Source of the DNA: Acidimicrobiia bacterium
GTDB taxonomy: Bacteria > Actinomycetota > Acidimicrobiia > Acidimicrobiales > JACDCH01
Length of the DNA stretch: 10,836 bases
Direction: 5' to 3'
Assembly (NCBI GenBank): GCA_013694495.1
Contig: JACDCH010000390.1
Location: forward strand, 1 to 10,836
Positions within the stretch are counted from its first letter, which is position 1, and the number at the start of each line of letters is the position of its first letter. The position numbers and the translations under genes were made by a program. The notes beneath the pieces are model-generated. The model worked only from the letters and a program-made list of their open reading frames with translations, was not told where the DNA came from and made no database searches. This document shows positions 1 to 9,300 of this stretch, piece after piece.

Positions 1-1744
1 CCATCAGCCCGCCGCGGACGCCGTTGGTCTGGGACGCCGGGCGGTTGTGCGTGTCGATGCCGACGTACACGACGCCGCGCCAGACCACCGGCGACGACTC
101 GATCTCCACCGGCGTGTCGGTGAGGCCGTTCGAGCGGTCGACCTTCCACACCAGTGCACCGGTACCGGCGTCGAGCGCGTAGAGCCGGGGGCCGGCGCCG
201 AAGATCACGAGCCGCTTCGTGACCCCGCCGACGACGACGTCGGTCACCGCCGCGGAGGAGACGATGGGCCCGAACGCCGCGCCAGGCGCGGCGTCGGTCT
301 GGTACGACCAGCGGCGGGCGCCGTCCGACAGCCGCAGCGCGTACATCGTGCCGCTCCAGTCGCCGACGTAGACGGTGCCGCCGACGACGGCTGGCGAGGC
401 GGTGACCGTGCGGGGCATCGGCACGGTCCAGGCCGGCGCCATCGTGAGGGCGGTGAGCGGGTTGATCGACGTGTTGCACTCGGTCGAGAACGTGCGCCCG
501 AGGTCGGCGCCGTACATGCCCCAGTCCCCGCAGCCCCACTGCGACGACGAGTTGGGCGACGTGACCGGCGGACCGGCGGCGCCGGTGACGGTGACGAAGC
601 CCTGCCCGTCCGGGTACATCAGCCCGGTCGCCAGGGTCTCGGGGTGCTGGGGTTGGCCGTCGACGAAGCGGATCACCCGCTGCGTGCCGTTGTGGTCGCC
701 GGGGCCGGGCGCCGGCAACGTGAGCTGCACGCCGATGTCGGCGTAATAGAGCGACCCGTCGTCGCCGACGGCGAGGCCGAACGGCGTGCCGGTGGCGTAG
801 GGAGGCTGCAGGTCGAGCACCGGCGGCGACAGCACCCGGCGCACGAACGCGCCGGCGTGGTCGTACTCGGCGATGACGCCCGACAGCACGCTCGACACGT
901 AGTAGTGGCCGTTGGGCGCGCCGACGATGGCGCTCGGCGTGAGGGCGCCGATGGGGTCGGCGGTGATGAACCGGGTCGCGGTGACGCGACCCTCGGTCAC
1001 GAGCGGCGCGCCGGACGCGTCCGTGCGGCCGCAGCCCTCGGCCGCGGTGGGACCGGTCGGCCAGGCGCCCTCGAACCGGTAGATCCCTCCGAGCCGCAAG
1101 CTGCCGCCGCCGAGGTCGGGGCGGTTGGCGGCGACGAACACCGTGCTCCCCTCGACCCAGATGCCGCCCGCGGTCGGGATGCCGATGTCGATCTTGCAGT
1201 AGGGCACCGCGTAGGAGTCGAAGCCGGCGCCCCGGAACCACACGATCAGCTGCCCGTTGGCCGCCCCCTGCGGCTGCTGGTCGCCGACGTCGGACGTGAC
1301 GAGGTCGCCGTTGGGGAGGAAGCCGCAGCCGTAGTTCTCGGCGTTGTCCGGCGTCGCCTGGTAGGTGGGCGTGAGCTTGCCCACCTGCACGACCGACAGG
1401 TTCCCGACGGCGGTGCCGAGGAGATCGAAGTAGCCCCAGCCCTGCAGCGGGTCGGGCTGGAACGTGTCCTCGCCGGCGATGAACGACCCCGGCCGCAACG
1501 GGTCCTCGCAGATCTGGGCGTTGACGTCTCGGCTGTTCGGATCGGCCGGCGCGTCGGCGTTCGACGGCACCACCACCTGCTGCGCCCCGGTCACCGGGTC
1601 ATAGGCCCGCAGCCGGTTGTCCTCGGCGCCCAGCAGCACCCGCTGCGCTGGCGGCAGTTCGGCTCGCGCCTCGCCCCGATCGAGCACCGGCGCCGACGCC
1701 ACCACCGCCAGCAGCACGACGAGCACCCGCACGTGTCGAGCCAT
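1..1744 (-). CDS. Secreted NHL-like plus PQQ-type beta-propeller protein, C-terminus cut by window edge
   Basis: About 581 residues are visible; the C-terminus lies beyond the left edge. The ATG at 1744-1742 is preceded by GGAG (1756-1753) at an 8-base spacing, and the protein opens with a signal peptide (MARHVRVLVVLLAVVASA). Residues ~30-400 read like an NHL/SMP-30-type propeller, with phrases such as PSAIVGAPNGHYYVSS and TPFGLAVGDDGSLYYAD. From residue ~405 a PQQ-type propeller begins: a DWGMYGADLGRT opening, then blades with ASPAVVGGTVYVGDWSG-MYAL, RLYALDAGTGALVWKV and SSPVVWRGVVYVG. This is the pattern of PQQ-dependent dehydrogenases and of PQQ-fold proteins that bind no cofactor (BamB-like). 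Enzymatic activity cannot be claimed because the C-terminal part is missing. Several Cys residues (for example WGCGDW and STEC) could form disulfides outside the cell. It is probably transcribed alone, since a strong hairpin separates it from the upstream gene. The fold assignment is firm; the substrate is unknown. Confidence 0.88.
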   Translation of the reverse strand, partial: MARHVRVLVVLLAVVASAPVLDRGEARAELPPAQRVLLGAEDNRLRAYDPVTGAQQVVVPSNADAPADPNSRDVNAQICEDPLRPGSFIAGEDTFQPDPLQGWGYFDLLGTAVGNLSVVQVGKLTPTYQATPDNAENYGCGFLPNGDLVTSDVGDQQPQGAANGQLIVWFRGAGFDSYAVPYCKIDIGIPTAGGIWVEGSTVFVAANRPDLGGGSLRLGGIYRFEGAWPTGPTAAEGCGRTDASGAPLVTEGRVTATRFITADPIGALTPSAIVGAPNGHYYVSSVLSGVIAEYDHAGAFVRRVLSPPVLDLQPPYATGTPFGLAVGDDGSLYYADIGVQLTLPAPGPGDHNGTQRVIRFVDGQPQHPETLATGLMYPDGQGFVTVTGAAGPPVTSPNSSSQWGCGDWGMYGADLGRTFSTECNTSINPLTALTMAPAWTVPMPRTVTASPAVVGGTVYVGDWSGTMYALRLSDGARRWSYQTDAAPGAAFGPIVSSAAVTDVVVGGVTKRLVIFGAGPRLYALDAGTGALVWKVDRSNGLTDTPVEIESSPVVWRGVVYVGIDTHNRPASQTNGVRGGLM

Positions 1745-1752
1745 GGCCACCG

Positions 1753-1756
1753 CTCC
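1753..1756 (-). promoter_or_regulatory. Ribosome binding site of the propeller gene
   Basis: GGAG on the minus strand lies 8 bases upstream of the ATG at 1744 and supports that start. Just upstream, at 1760-1772, lies a 13-base symmetrical CCCGGG-A-CCCGGG element, which could fold in the leader but has no known role. Confidence 0.55.
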
Positions 1757-1913
1757 GCCCCCGGGACCCGGGTGCCCCGTCCGCCCCAGACCAGGACAAA
1801 GGTGACGCAAGTGTCAGAACGGCCATCGTCGCTCGCCTCGGCGGGCTCCGCGCGAACCACGGTCCTTCACGGTGTTGCTCGACGCGTACCTCGAGCACAC
1901 GAAAACGACGACT

Positions 1914-1956
1914 GGTGTGCACCAACCGGGACGCTCTCGTCCCGGCGGTGCACACC
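1914..1956 (-). terminator. Strong hairpin, probable terminator of the small secreted protein gene
   Basis: Two nested perfect inverted repeats form one long stem. The outer arms of 10 bases (1914-1923 and 1947-1956) and the inner arms of 8 bases (1926-1933 and 1938-1945) are separated by a small internal bulge (AA opposite C) and close on a CTCT loop. It starts 18 bases past the stop codon of the 1974-2372 gene. On the minus strand a short TTTT (1905-1902) follows about 8 bases after the stem, so the U-tract is weak and displaced; many high-GC bacteria use such hairpins without a good U-tract. It also insulates the downstream propeller gene. Confidence 0.7.
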
Positions 1957-1973
1957 TGTCGCTGGACCGGGCT

Positions 1974-2372
1974 TCAGATCGACCAGACGTAGTACACGTA
2001 GCCGGTCCCGAGGTTCGCGGCTCCACTGCCCGGAGTGGCGATGCGGGGCGAGAAGCCCTCCCAGTGGTCGTAGTGGCCGTAGACGGCGGGCGAGTTGTAC
2101 TGCGCCACCGCTCGGAGGTACATGTTCGACGGCGTGTTGCTGAACGTTCCGCAACCGCTGGCGTTGGTCCGCCCGCTCCGCTGCAGCGAGATCAGCCGGC
2201 CGGTGGAGTCGGTCCGCCACAGCTGCATCGGTTGGTTGGCGTAGGCGGTGTTGTTGCTCCAGCGGAAGCACGCCGTTGTCGACGTCGCGGCGTGGGCGGA
2301 AGGAACGCCGGCTGCGAGGGTCGCGGTGAGGGCGATGAGGATGGCGGCGATGAGGCGGCGGAAGGCGTTCAT
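1974..2372 (-). CDS. Small secreted protein of unknown function
   Basis: This gene encodes 132 residues. The start at 2372 is well supported: AGGAGA (2383-2378) sits 5 bases upstream and the protein opens directly with a signal peptide (residues 1-28; charged FRR, a hydrophobic core, cleavage expected after SAHA). The frame stays open upstream to 2504, but that extension would bury the signal peptide and has no ribosome binding site of its own. The mature ~104 residues are rich in aromatic residues, Asn, Ser and Thr, with exactly two cysteines (C35 and C74) that could form one disulfide. The C-terminus is GTGYVYYVWSI. No transmembrane segment follows the signal peptide. The composition fits a compact extracellular beta-sheet domain, but I do not recognise the family. 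The gene stands 254 bases downstream of the crp-like gene and ends just before a strong hairpin, so it is probably monocistronic. Confidence 0.82.
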   Translation of the reverse strand: MNAFRRLIAAILIALTATLAAGVPSAHAATSTTACFRWSNNTAYANQPMQLWRTDSTGRLISLQRSGRTNASGCGTFSNTPSNMYLRAVAQYNSPAVYGHYDHWEGFSPRIATPGSGAANLGTGYVYYVWSI

Positions 2373-2377
2373 GGGGT

Positions 2378-2383
2378 TCTCCT
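2378..2383 (-). promoter_or_regulatory. Ribosome binding site deciding the start of the small secreted protein
   Basis: AGGAGA on the minus strand, 5 bases before the ATG at 2372, is the best Shine-Dalgarno sequence in the window. It selects the signal-peptide Met over the ATG 44 codons further upstream. Confidence 0.75.
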
Positions 2384-2626
2384 TGTGTTCGGAAGAGCGG
2401 TCGCTCTCGGTGACATGACTGTCCTCCGAGACGGCCGCCGGCTCCGTGCCACGAGGGACACCGCAACTGTTCGCGGCGACACAATTCGTCGGCCTGGCGC
2501 TCATCCCCCGGGTCTCGAGTGCCGCCCACCGACGGAGACCTTCACCCGACGCGAATCGTCAGCCTGTCGGCGCTGTGTTGGCGGCCAGGGCGGCCGGCAG
2601 GCCACGGACGAGGGCGGGACGAGCCA

Positions 2627-3268
2627 TCAACGGGCCCGCTGGGCGAGCGCACCTCGGTCGACGACATCGAGCTTGCCGCGGGCGACAGCGACCAGACCGT
2701 CGGCGACGACTCCCTGCAGCACGCGGTTGGCGGTGGGGCGGGTGGTCCCGGCCATCGATGCCAGGTCGTCCTGCGTGAGCGCGATCTCGCCGCCGTCGTA
2801 GAGCTCGTCGAGCTCGAGGAGGCGGCGCAGCACCCGCTTCTCCGCCGGCAGGTACAGGGCCTCCACCAGCTGCTCGGAGAGGCGCCGCACCTGCCCGGCG
2901 ACGTGATCCAGCAGGAGGCGCTCCACGGTGGGCTGCCGAGCCCGGAGCTCGTCGAAGTCGGCGTGGCCCAGCCGCAGCGTCTCGGCAGGCTCGAGGGCCA
3001 CCGCAGTCGCTGACCTCCGTGACTCCACGCTCAGCAGGGCCTGCTCGCCGAAGCCCTGACCGACGCCGAGGACGGTCAGCGTGGCGACGTCGCCGGCGGG
3101 CGTCCCCACCCGGATCGCCACGCGGCCCTTCGCGAGGAGGTGGAAGGAGTCGCCAGGGTCGTCGGCGTGGAAGATGATGTCGCCGCGCTTGTAGCGGCGG
3201 CGGACGGCCACCGCCAGGACGGCGCGTCGGTCCGCTTCCCCCAGCCCCGCCAGCAGGTCGAACTCCAT
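2627..3268 (-). CDS. Crp/Fnr-family transcriptional regulator
   Basis: The protein has 213 residues, about the usual length for CRP (E. coli CRP has 210). Residues ~1-110 form the cyclic-nucleotide-binding barrel (RRRYKRGDIIFHADDPGDSF near the start). The phosphate-binding cassette reads GEQALLSVESRRSATAV: E75, R84/R85 and S86 correspond to the Glu, Arg and Ser that hold the cyclic nucleotide in CRP, so ligand binding looks possible. A dimerisation helix follows (residues ~112-145), then a winged helix-turn-helix at ~165-187 with the characteristic LTQDDLASMAGTTRPTANRV. There is no Fnr-type N-terminal cysteine cluster, which argues against an iron-sulfur oxygen sensor. An in-frame TAG shortly upstream makes the ATG at 3268 the first possible start; the ribosome binding site is weak. 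It lies 43 bases downstream of the giant secreted protein gene on the same strand, and a cyclase gene lies on that gene's other side, so cAMP is the most plausible effector (inference). Confidence 0.93.
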   Translation of the reverse strand: MEFDLLAGLGEADRRAVLAVAVRRRYKRGDIIFHADDPGDSFHLLAKGRVAIRVGTPAGDVATLTVLGVGQGFGEQALLSVESRRSATAVALEPAETLRLGHADFDELRARQPTVERLLLDHVAGQVRRLSEQLVEALYLPAEKRVLRRLLELDELYDGGEIALTQDDLASMAGTTRPTANRVLQGVVADGLVAVARGKLDVVDRGALAQRAR

Positions 3269-3311
3269 CCCGGTCCGACGCTACTTCGAGGGCCGGTCGT
3301 GATGGGGTCGG

Positions 3312-6300
3312 TCAGCGGAAGCGGACCAGCGCGACGTGCGAGGTGCCGTCCGCCAACGTGAGGACGACGGATCGGCACCCAGTCGCGCCGCGCGAGACGC
3401 CGAGCGCATACGTGTAGTCGCCGCTGCCGACCGGGTGGGCGATCGACCCGGCGGGCGTCTTCTTGGGCAGCAGGCGCTCGATCCTGTCCTCGGCGAAGGC
3501 TGGGCAGGCGATCGATGTGACCACGACGCCGGTGACGACCTGGGCGGCCGGCCCCTCGTCGCGAGCGAGTCGGATCGGCACCGGCACGATGACGTCGCGG
3601 CCCGACACCACGTTCAACACGTCGCCGTTGTCGATCGGCTGCTGGAAGCCGAGGAACTCGTAGTCGACTTCGTAGGCGCACGTGACCCCTGAGCGTTGGT
3701 TGCCGGCCGCGTCGATCGCGGTGGGAGCTATTGCGGTCCGCGTGCCGATCGTCGACGTGTCGAGCACGACGGTGCCGGTGGCTGGTGTCGTCAGCCCTGA
3801 CGTCGCGTCGAACGCGGCCCACGATGCTGTGGCTGTCGAACCCGTCGTGACCGGACCGGACGGGCACGTGATCCCGACGGTGGGCGGTGTCGCGTCCGTG
3901 CGGAACGCCGCCGAAGCCTGGTCGCCGCCGCCGTCCGTGGCGACGACATCATGCGATCCGTCAGCCACCCCCACCGGCGTGAACGGCGCGGTGTAGGTCG
4001 ACGCCTGCCCACCGTCGATGGAGACGGTGCGCGTGCCGGAACCGCCGTTGACCGTGATCGACGGCGGCGCCTGCGTGTACTCGCCCACCGCGGGCGTCGG
4101 TGTCAGGGTGATCGTGAGGTCGTCGACGACGGTGTAGCCGCACGACACGCCGGACCGCTCGTTGCCGGCGTTGTCGATCGCCGTGGGCGCGACCGCCGAA
4201 CGGGAGCCGGGCGTCGAGGTGTCGAGCGCGACCGACCCGGAGGCCGGCGTGGTCAGCCCCGAGGTCGGATCGGATGCCGTCCACGGCGCCGACGAGCTCG
4301 ATCCGGTGAGCACGGACCCCGATGGGCACGTGATGGCGACGTCCGGCGGCGTGGCGTCGGTGCGGAACGTTGCCGACGCCTGGTCGTCCCCGGCGTCGGT
4401 GACGACGACCGTGTGACCGCCGTCGGCCAGGCCGGCAGGGGTGAAGGGGGCGGTGTAGGGCACAGCCGTCCCGCCGTCGACCGCCACCGTCAGCGGGGCG
4501 GTGCCGCCGCTGGCCGTGATCTGGGGGGCCGAGGTCGTGTAGGCGCCGGGCACGGGAGCCGGATCGAGCGTGACCGCGACGGGCGTCAGCGGCGGGGGGG
4601 GCGGCGGCGCATCGCCCGGCGTGCCGAGCAGCAGAGCCGCCTTGTTGGACGCCGTCCCGACGTTCCCGGCCCCGTCGACGACCTGGACGAGGAAGCGGAC
4701 CTCGTCGCTGGCGACGGGCGTCGTGGCCCGGTACACCCCGCCCGTCGGCACGAGGACGAGGGGACGCCACCCAGTGCCGTCGTCGAGGAGGGCAACGGCC
4801 TGCGCGATGCCGGAGGGGTCGTCGGCGGTCGCCGTCAACGTGATCGACCCGTCGTCGACGTTGCCGCTGACCGGCCCCACAGCCGGGGAGTCGTGGTCGA
4901 CCGAGCTGGAGTAGAAGACCCTCACGCCGACCGTGCCGAAGCGCTCGAGGATGCCGACGCCGGCGGGATCGGGCGTGGCGTCGTCGGTGTAGCGGGCGGG
5001 GATCGCCACGAGCGTCTGGCGCTGCAGGAGCCCCTCGGCACCCACCAGCCCGTCGGGATCCGTCGCCGTGGCGATGGTGGCGAACACCGAGGGGAAGGAC
5101 ACGCCGACGGGTGCGTTCTCGGCCTCGTTCGCCCCGAGGTCGAGGGTGGCGGTGGCGAAGGCGGCGTCGAGCGCCTCGGTCGTGACGTCGTCGATGGCCG
5201 TCACGAGCGCGCCGTGCGCCGCGATGCCGTTCGGCAGGCCGGCCGGCGTCACGTCGATCTCGACGCTCGGCAGGATCGGGCGACCGGGGACGGCCACCGT
5301 GCCCGGCAGGTCCTGGCCCGGCAGCGTGCCCTCGTAGAACGTGCCGGTCGGGCCCGTGCGGGGCGTGAACGTGGGCTCGACGACGAGGTCGATCGCGGAC
5401 AGGCCGCCCCCGATCGGCGCCGGGATGCGGTTGGTGCGGGGCGGGCGCACGGGGTCCTCGTCGCCGACGCGGTACATCGGGATGCCGTAGAGGACGGTCG
5501 ACTCGAGCGCCTTCTCGTCGTACCCGCCGTAGAGGCCCTGGGTGGCGAAGTACTGCTGCTTGGCGAAGGCGACGGCGTCGCCGACCGTCAGCGTGCCGTC
5601 GAGGTTGCGGGCGAAGAGGGCCATCAGGCGCTCGTGGAGGGCGACGGTGGCCTGGTCGCCGTAGCCGAAGCCAGTCGTCGCGAGGTACACCGCACCCTCG
5701 CCCGTCACCGCCGCCGCCAGGTCGGCGGCGTTGTCGCCGCCGCCCACGACGGCATCGCTGACGGACAGCCCGCCGTGGCAGCCCATCGAGAAGACGAGCC
5801 GGGCGCCGGCCGGGATCGCGGCGGCGACGTCGGCCGCGGTGAAGCCAGGGTCGGCCTGGTCGGCGGGCTGGCCGCCGGTGTGGTCGAGGTGGGCGTAGAC
5901 GGCGGCGGCGTCGGGGGCCTCCGCGAGGTCACCGAGGAGGTCGGCCGAGGTCCAGGTCTCGCTGATGTGCGTGTCGAGCACCGCCGGCGCGCCGCCGGCG
6001 GTGGTCAGCGACTGCTGCAGCAGGGTCGCGGCGCGGGTCGCGCCGTCGGTCATGAAGTCGTAGCCGGACACGGACGCCCGGCCCGCGTCGAGCCGGCCCC
6101 CCGACGCGAGGAAGGTGTCGACCTGGCTCACGATCTCGGCGGGCGCTTCGACGAGGCGGCCCACGGCGAGATCGGGCACGTAGAGGCGGCGGTTGGCCCA
6201 CGGGATCGGGTCGACGTCGCCGTAGGGGTCGTCCGAGAGGTACCGGCTCCCGGCGAACGCGCCGTACAGCGAGGTGGCCACATCGAACGTGTCGGCGTAG

Positions 6301-9300
6301 CCCGCCTCGTTGCCCCAGCGCGTTGTGTCGAGCAGGCGGGCCATCGGGATGATGTCGTCGGCGCCGACGACCACGACGTTGGCCAGGTCGGGGTGAACCG
6401 CCCGGATGTCCATCACGAGGCCGCTGATGGCCGCCACCACCGCGTTGGCCGCGTCGGCGTCGCACGGGTTCGCGTTCCACGCGGCGTACGCCGCAGCCAC
6501 CGTCGCGTCGGCCTCCACGGGCAGCACGACGCCGTTGACGTCGGGGGCGGTCGCCAGGGCCTGCGAGGCGGCGACGACGGCAGCGGCCCCGGCCGTCCCG
6601 AAGGTGTCGCCCATCCGCTCCTGCGCCACGAGGATCAGCGTGTCGAGCCCGGCCGGGAGCGAGCCGAGGTCGGGCGGCGCGCCGGGCACGCCGCCGCTAC
6701 GCGCGTAGGCGGGGCACGTCGGGACCTGGTCGGGGACGACCTCGCGCACTCGAAGCACGTAGGGCAGGTCGCTCGTCGCACCGGCGTAGGGCCGCACCTC
6801 CAGCAGGTCCGCGCCCACGGCTTCGGCGGCCTCGACGTCGCTGCCGACCGTCGCCGACCGGGCCGCGACCGTCTCGCCGACGAGCCCGCCGGCATCCGCG
6901 TCGGCCGCCGGTGATCCCGGGCCGGTGCCGGGCAGCAGGTCGCCGGCATCGTCCTCGAGCGGGGCGACAGTGGGCCCGATGGCCCGCGTCGGCTGATCGC
7001 TCGGCCCGGCGCCGACGGAGTCCGCGGGCGGGCCGTACAGCACCAGGTCGGCGTCACCCGCCAGGTGCGACAGCCGGACACCGACGACCGTTCCGACCGC
7101 GGGGTCGAAGTCGAACACGTCCGTGTCGGTGGGGTCGGACAGGTAGCCGAACCGGAGGACGTCGCCCTCGAGCGGTTGCGCCGATCCGGCGTCGGGGCCG
7201 GCGTCGGCGGACTCGACCACCGTCACGGTGGCAGGACCCGAGGAACCGGTCACCCCGCCGGCGACGACGTCCACGCGAGCCTCGGCCGGGCCGACGCGCA
7301 ACGACGGCAGCGACGAGAAGGTGACGGTGTGGGCGCTCCCCGGCGTGGTCCCGGTGACCGAGAACCGCAGGGTCGTGGCGCCGGCCGCGTGGGTCACGGT
7401 CGGCCTGCTGGCCAGCGCCAGTCCGGCGCCGGGGACGACGGACGCGGGATCCACGCGCCACCCGGCGGGGAGGGACACGACGGCCGTCGTCGGGAGCGGG
7501 GCCTCCCCGCCGGTCGCCGTGAACCCGACCGTCCAGTCGAGGACGGTGGGCGCGGCGGCGTGCTCCTGGATGCCAGAGGTCAGGAGGTCGAGGTCCTCCC
7601 ACGGGAAGTCGGACTTGTCGAGGAAGCCGGTGACGACGTCGTTCACCTCGATCGACGACGGGAGCACCGCCGCGAGGTCGCGAACCGAGAGCGCGTCGAC
7701 CCCGCCCTGCAGGTCCTGGAGGCGGGCGGTGGGGCGCAGGAACCCGGCCCCACCGGCGCTGGCCACGGTGGCGCCGGCGCAGTCGAACACGGCCAGGTCG
7801 CACACGGCCACGAGCTCGTCGCGACGGAGCGGGTCGAGGTCGTCGAGGGCCGCCGCGCCGATCGCGCCGACCTGGGTGTGCAGCGACGCGGGCAGGAGCC
7901 CGATCCGGGTCACGTCGAGCTTGAGCTCGTCGAGGAACACGTCGAGGACCGGGGCCCCCGCCGTCGTGAGGACCACCCGGTTCGGTCCGATCGGCGGCCG
8001 GCGTAGGGCCGGGACCGCCTCGAGGACGGGCGCCGCGGTCGGCCGGAGGTCGAGCTCCGCCAGGGACGTGTCGGCCACGACGCCGAGCGTCGAGCAGTCG
8101 GCGTCGGAGCCATCGGCGAGGACCTGGCACCACGAGCGGCCATCGGCATAGACGAGCGACTGGACGGGAGTGGCGCCGAGCTGGAGCGCCGCCGGGCTCA
8201 GGTTCTGGAGCGGGTTGCCGTCGGAGTCGAGGTCGCCGGTCGTGAGGTCGTGCAGCGCGTGCTCGGCGGGCAGCACCACCGGGACGCCCGTCAACAGGTC
8301 GAGCAGCTGGCCGAACGACACGTTCTGGCTGGGTCGGCCTGCGTAGGGCGTGCCCGCCAGCAGGGCGGGCCAGCCGCCGGGGTAGTCGACGGGGAACTGC
8401 GACAGCGGCGCCCGGCGCAGGTTCGGGGCCCGGCGCAGGTTCGGCGCGATGGCCTCCAGCGGCGCCCGCCGCAGGTTCGGGGCCCGCCGCAGGTTCGGGG
8501 CGCGGCGCAGGTTCGGGGCCCGCCGCAGGTTCGGCGCGGTCGCGACGTCGAGACCGAGCTCGCGGATCGCCTCGGTGGGGATGTCGTTGATCGCCACCTC
8601 GGTGGCACCGGGCGGCGTCGTGGGCGCCGCCGGGGTGAGGGTGGCGGCGACGGTCGCCGGCGGCGTGCCGGAGACCGTGACGACGTACAGGTCGGTGCCG
8701 CCGCCATCCACGTCGTCCGCCGTGAGGGGTCCGGCCGCCTGGACGGCGACGACGGTTCCGTCGTTCGACAGCGAGGCCGCCTCCAGGTAAACGCCGCTGC
8801 CCGCAGCGGGATCGACGCTCGACGTGACCCTCAAGGGTGCGTCGCCGACCTCGGTGAGGTACAGCTCGGGAGTTTGGCTGGTGTCGCTCCCGACCGGACG
8901 TCCAAACGCGAGCACGCGACCGCCATCGACGACCCGGACCGCCCCTCCGGTGTCGTCGACGATGACCGGGAAGGGGTGGTGATCGATCTGCCCGGTTTCG
9001 TCGAGGACACCGTCCTCGTCCACGTCGCGATCGACGAGCACCGAGCCGAGCGCGCTCGGGGCCAGCGCGGTCGGACCGTCGAACGCCAGCCACCGCCCGT
9101 CAGGCGAGATTCCGAGCGGCGCGCTCAACCCAGCCGCGAGGGAGCCGTCCTCGAAGCGGTTCAGCATCCGGTTCGACGTCGCGCCCGCCTCGTCGAAGAC
9201 ACCGTCGGCATCGACGTCGCGGTCGCCGAGGTACGCGTCCTGGCCGGTTCCGGCGTCCTGGGGGTCGAGGGGCTTGTTGGTCGAGAACACGACCCAACGA

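Noticed and set aside
47..2143. Open plus-strand frame of 698 codons
   Set aside because: It is antisense to the propeller gene and part of the small secreted gene. The translation is low-complexity, rich in Arg, Gly, Val and Ala, as expected for a mirror frame in very GC-rich DNA. The minus-strand product has clear propeller motifs and a signal peptide.
2460..2485. Possible Crp-type operator upstream of the small secreted protein gene
   Set aside because: Only the outer TGT/ACA triplets are symmetrical; it lacks the TGTGA-N6-TCACA core.
2373..2504. Upstream ATG for the small secreted protein
   Set aside because: It adds 44 hydrophilic residues before a perfect signal peptide, while a strong AGGAGA site sits exactly upstream of the later ATG.
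3951..6914. Open plus-strand frame of 987 codons
   Set aside because: It is antisense to the giant secreted gene, with Arg/Gly/Val-rich composition and no recognisable motif. The minus frame carries all the domain signatures.
8413..8538. CRISPR-like direct repeats
   Set aside because: The 18-base units are contiguous, lack unique spacers and stay in frame as a hexapeptide array within a long coding region.
7054..9093. Second minus-strand frame of 679 codons
   Set aside because: It is an out-of-frame reading of the giant gene dominated by Arg, Gly and Pro, with no domain pattern.
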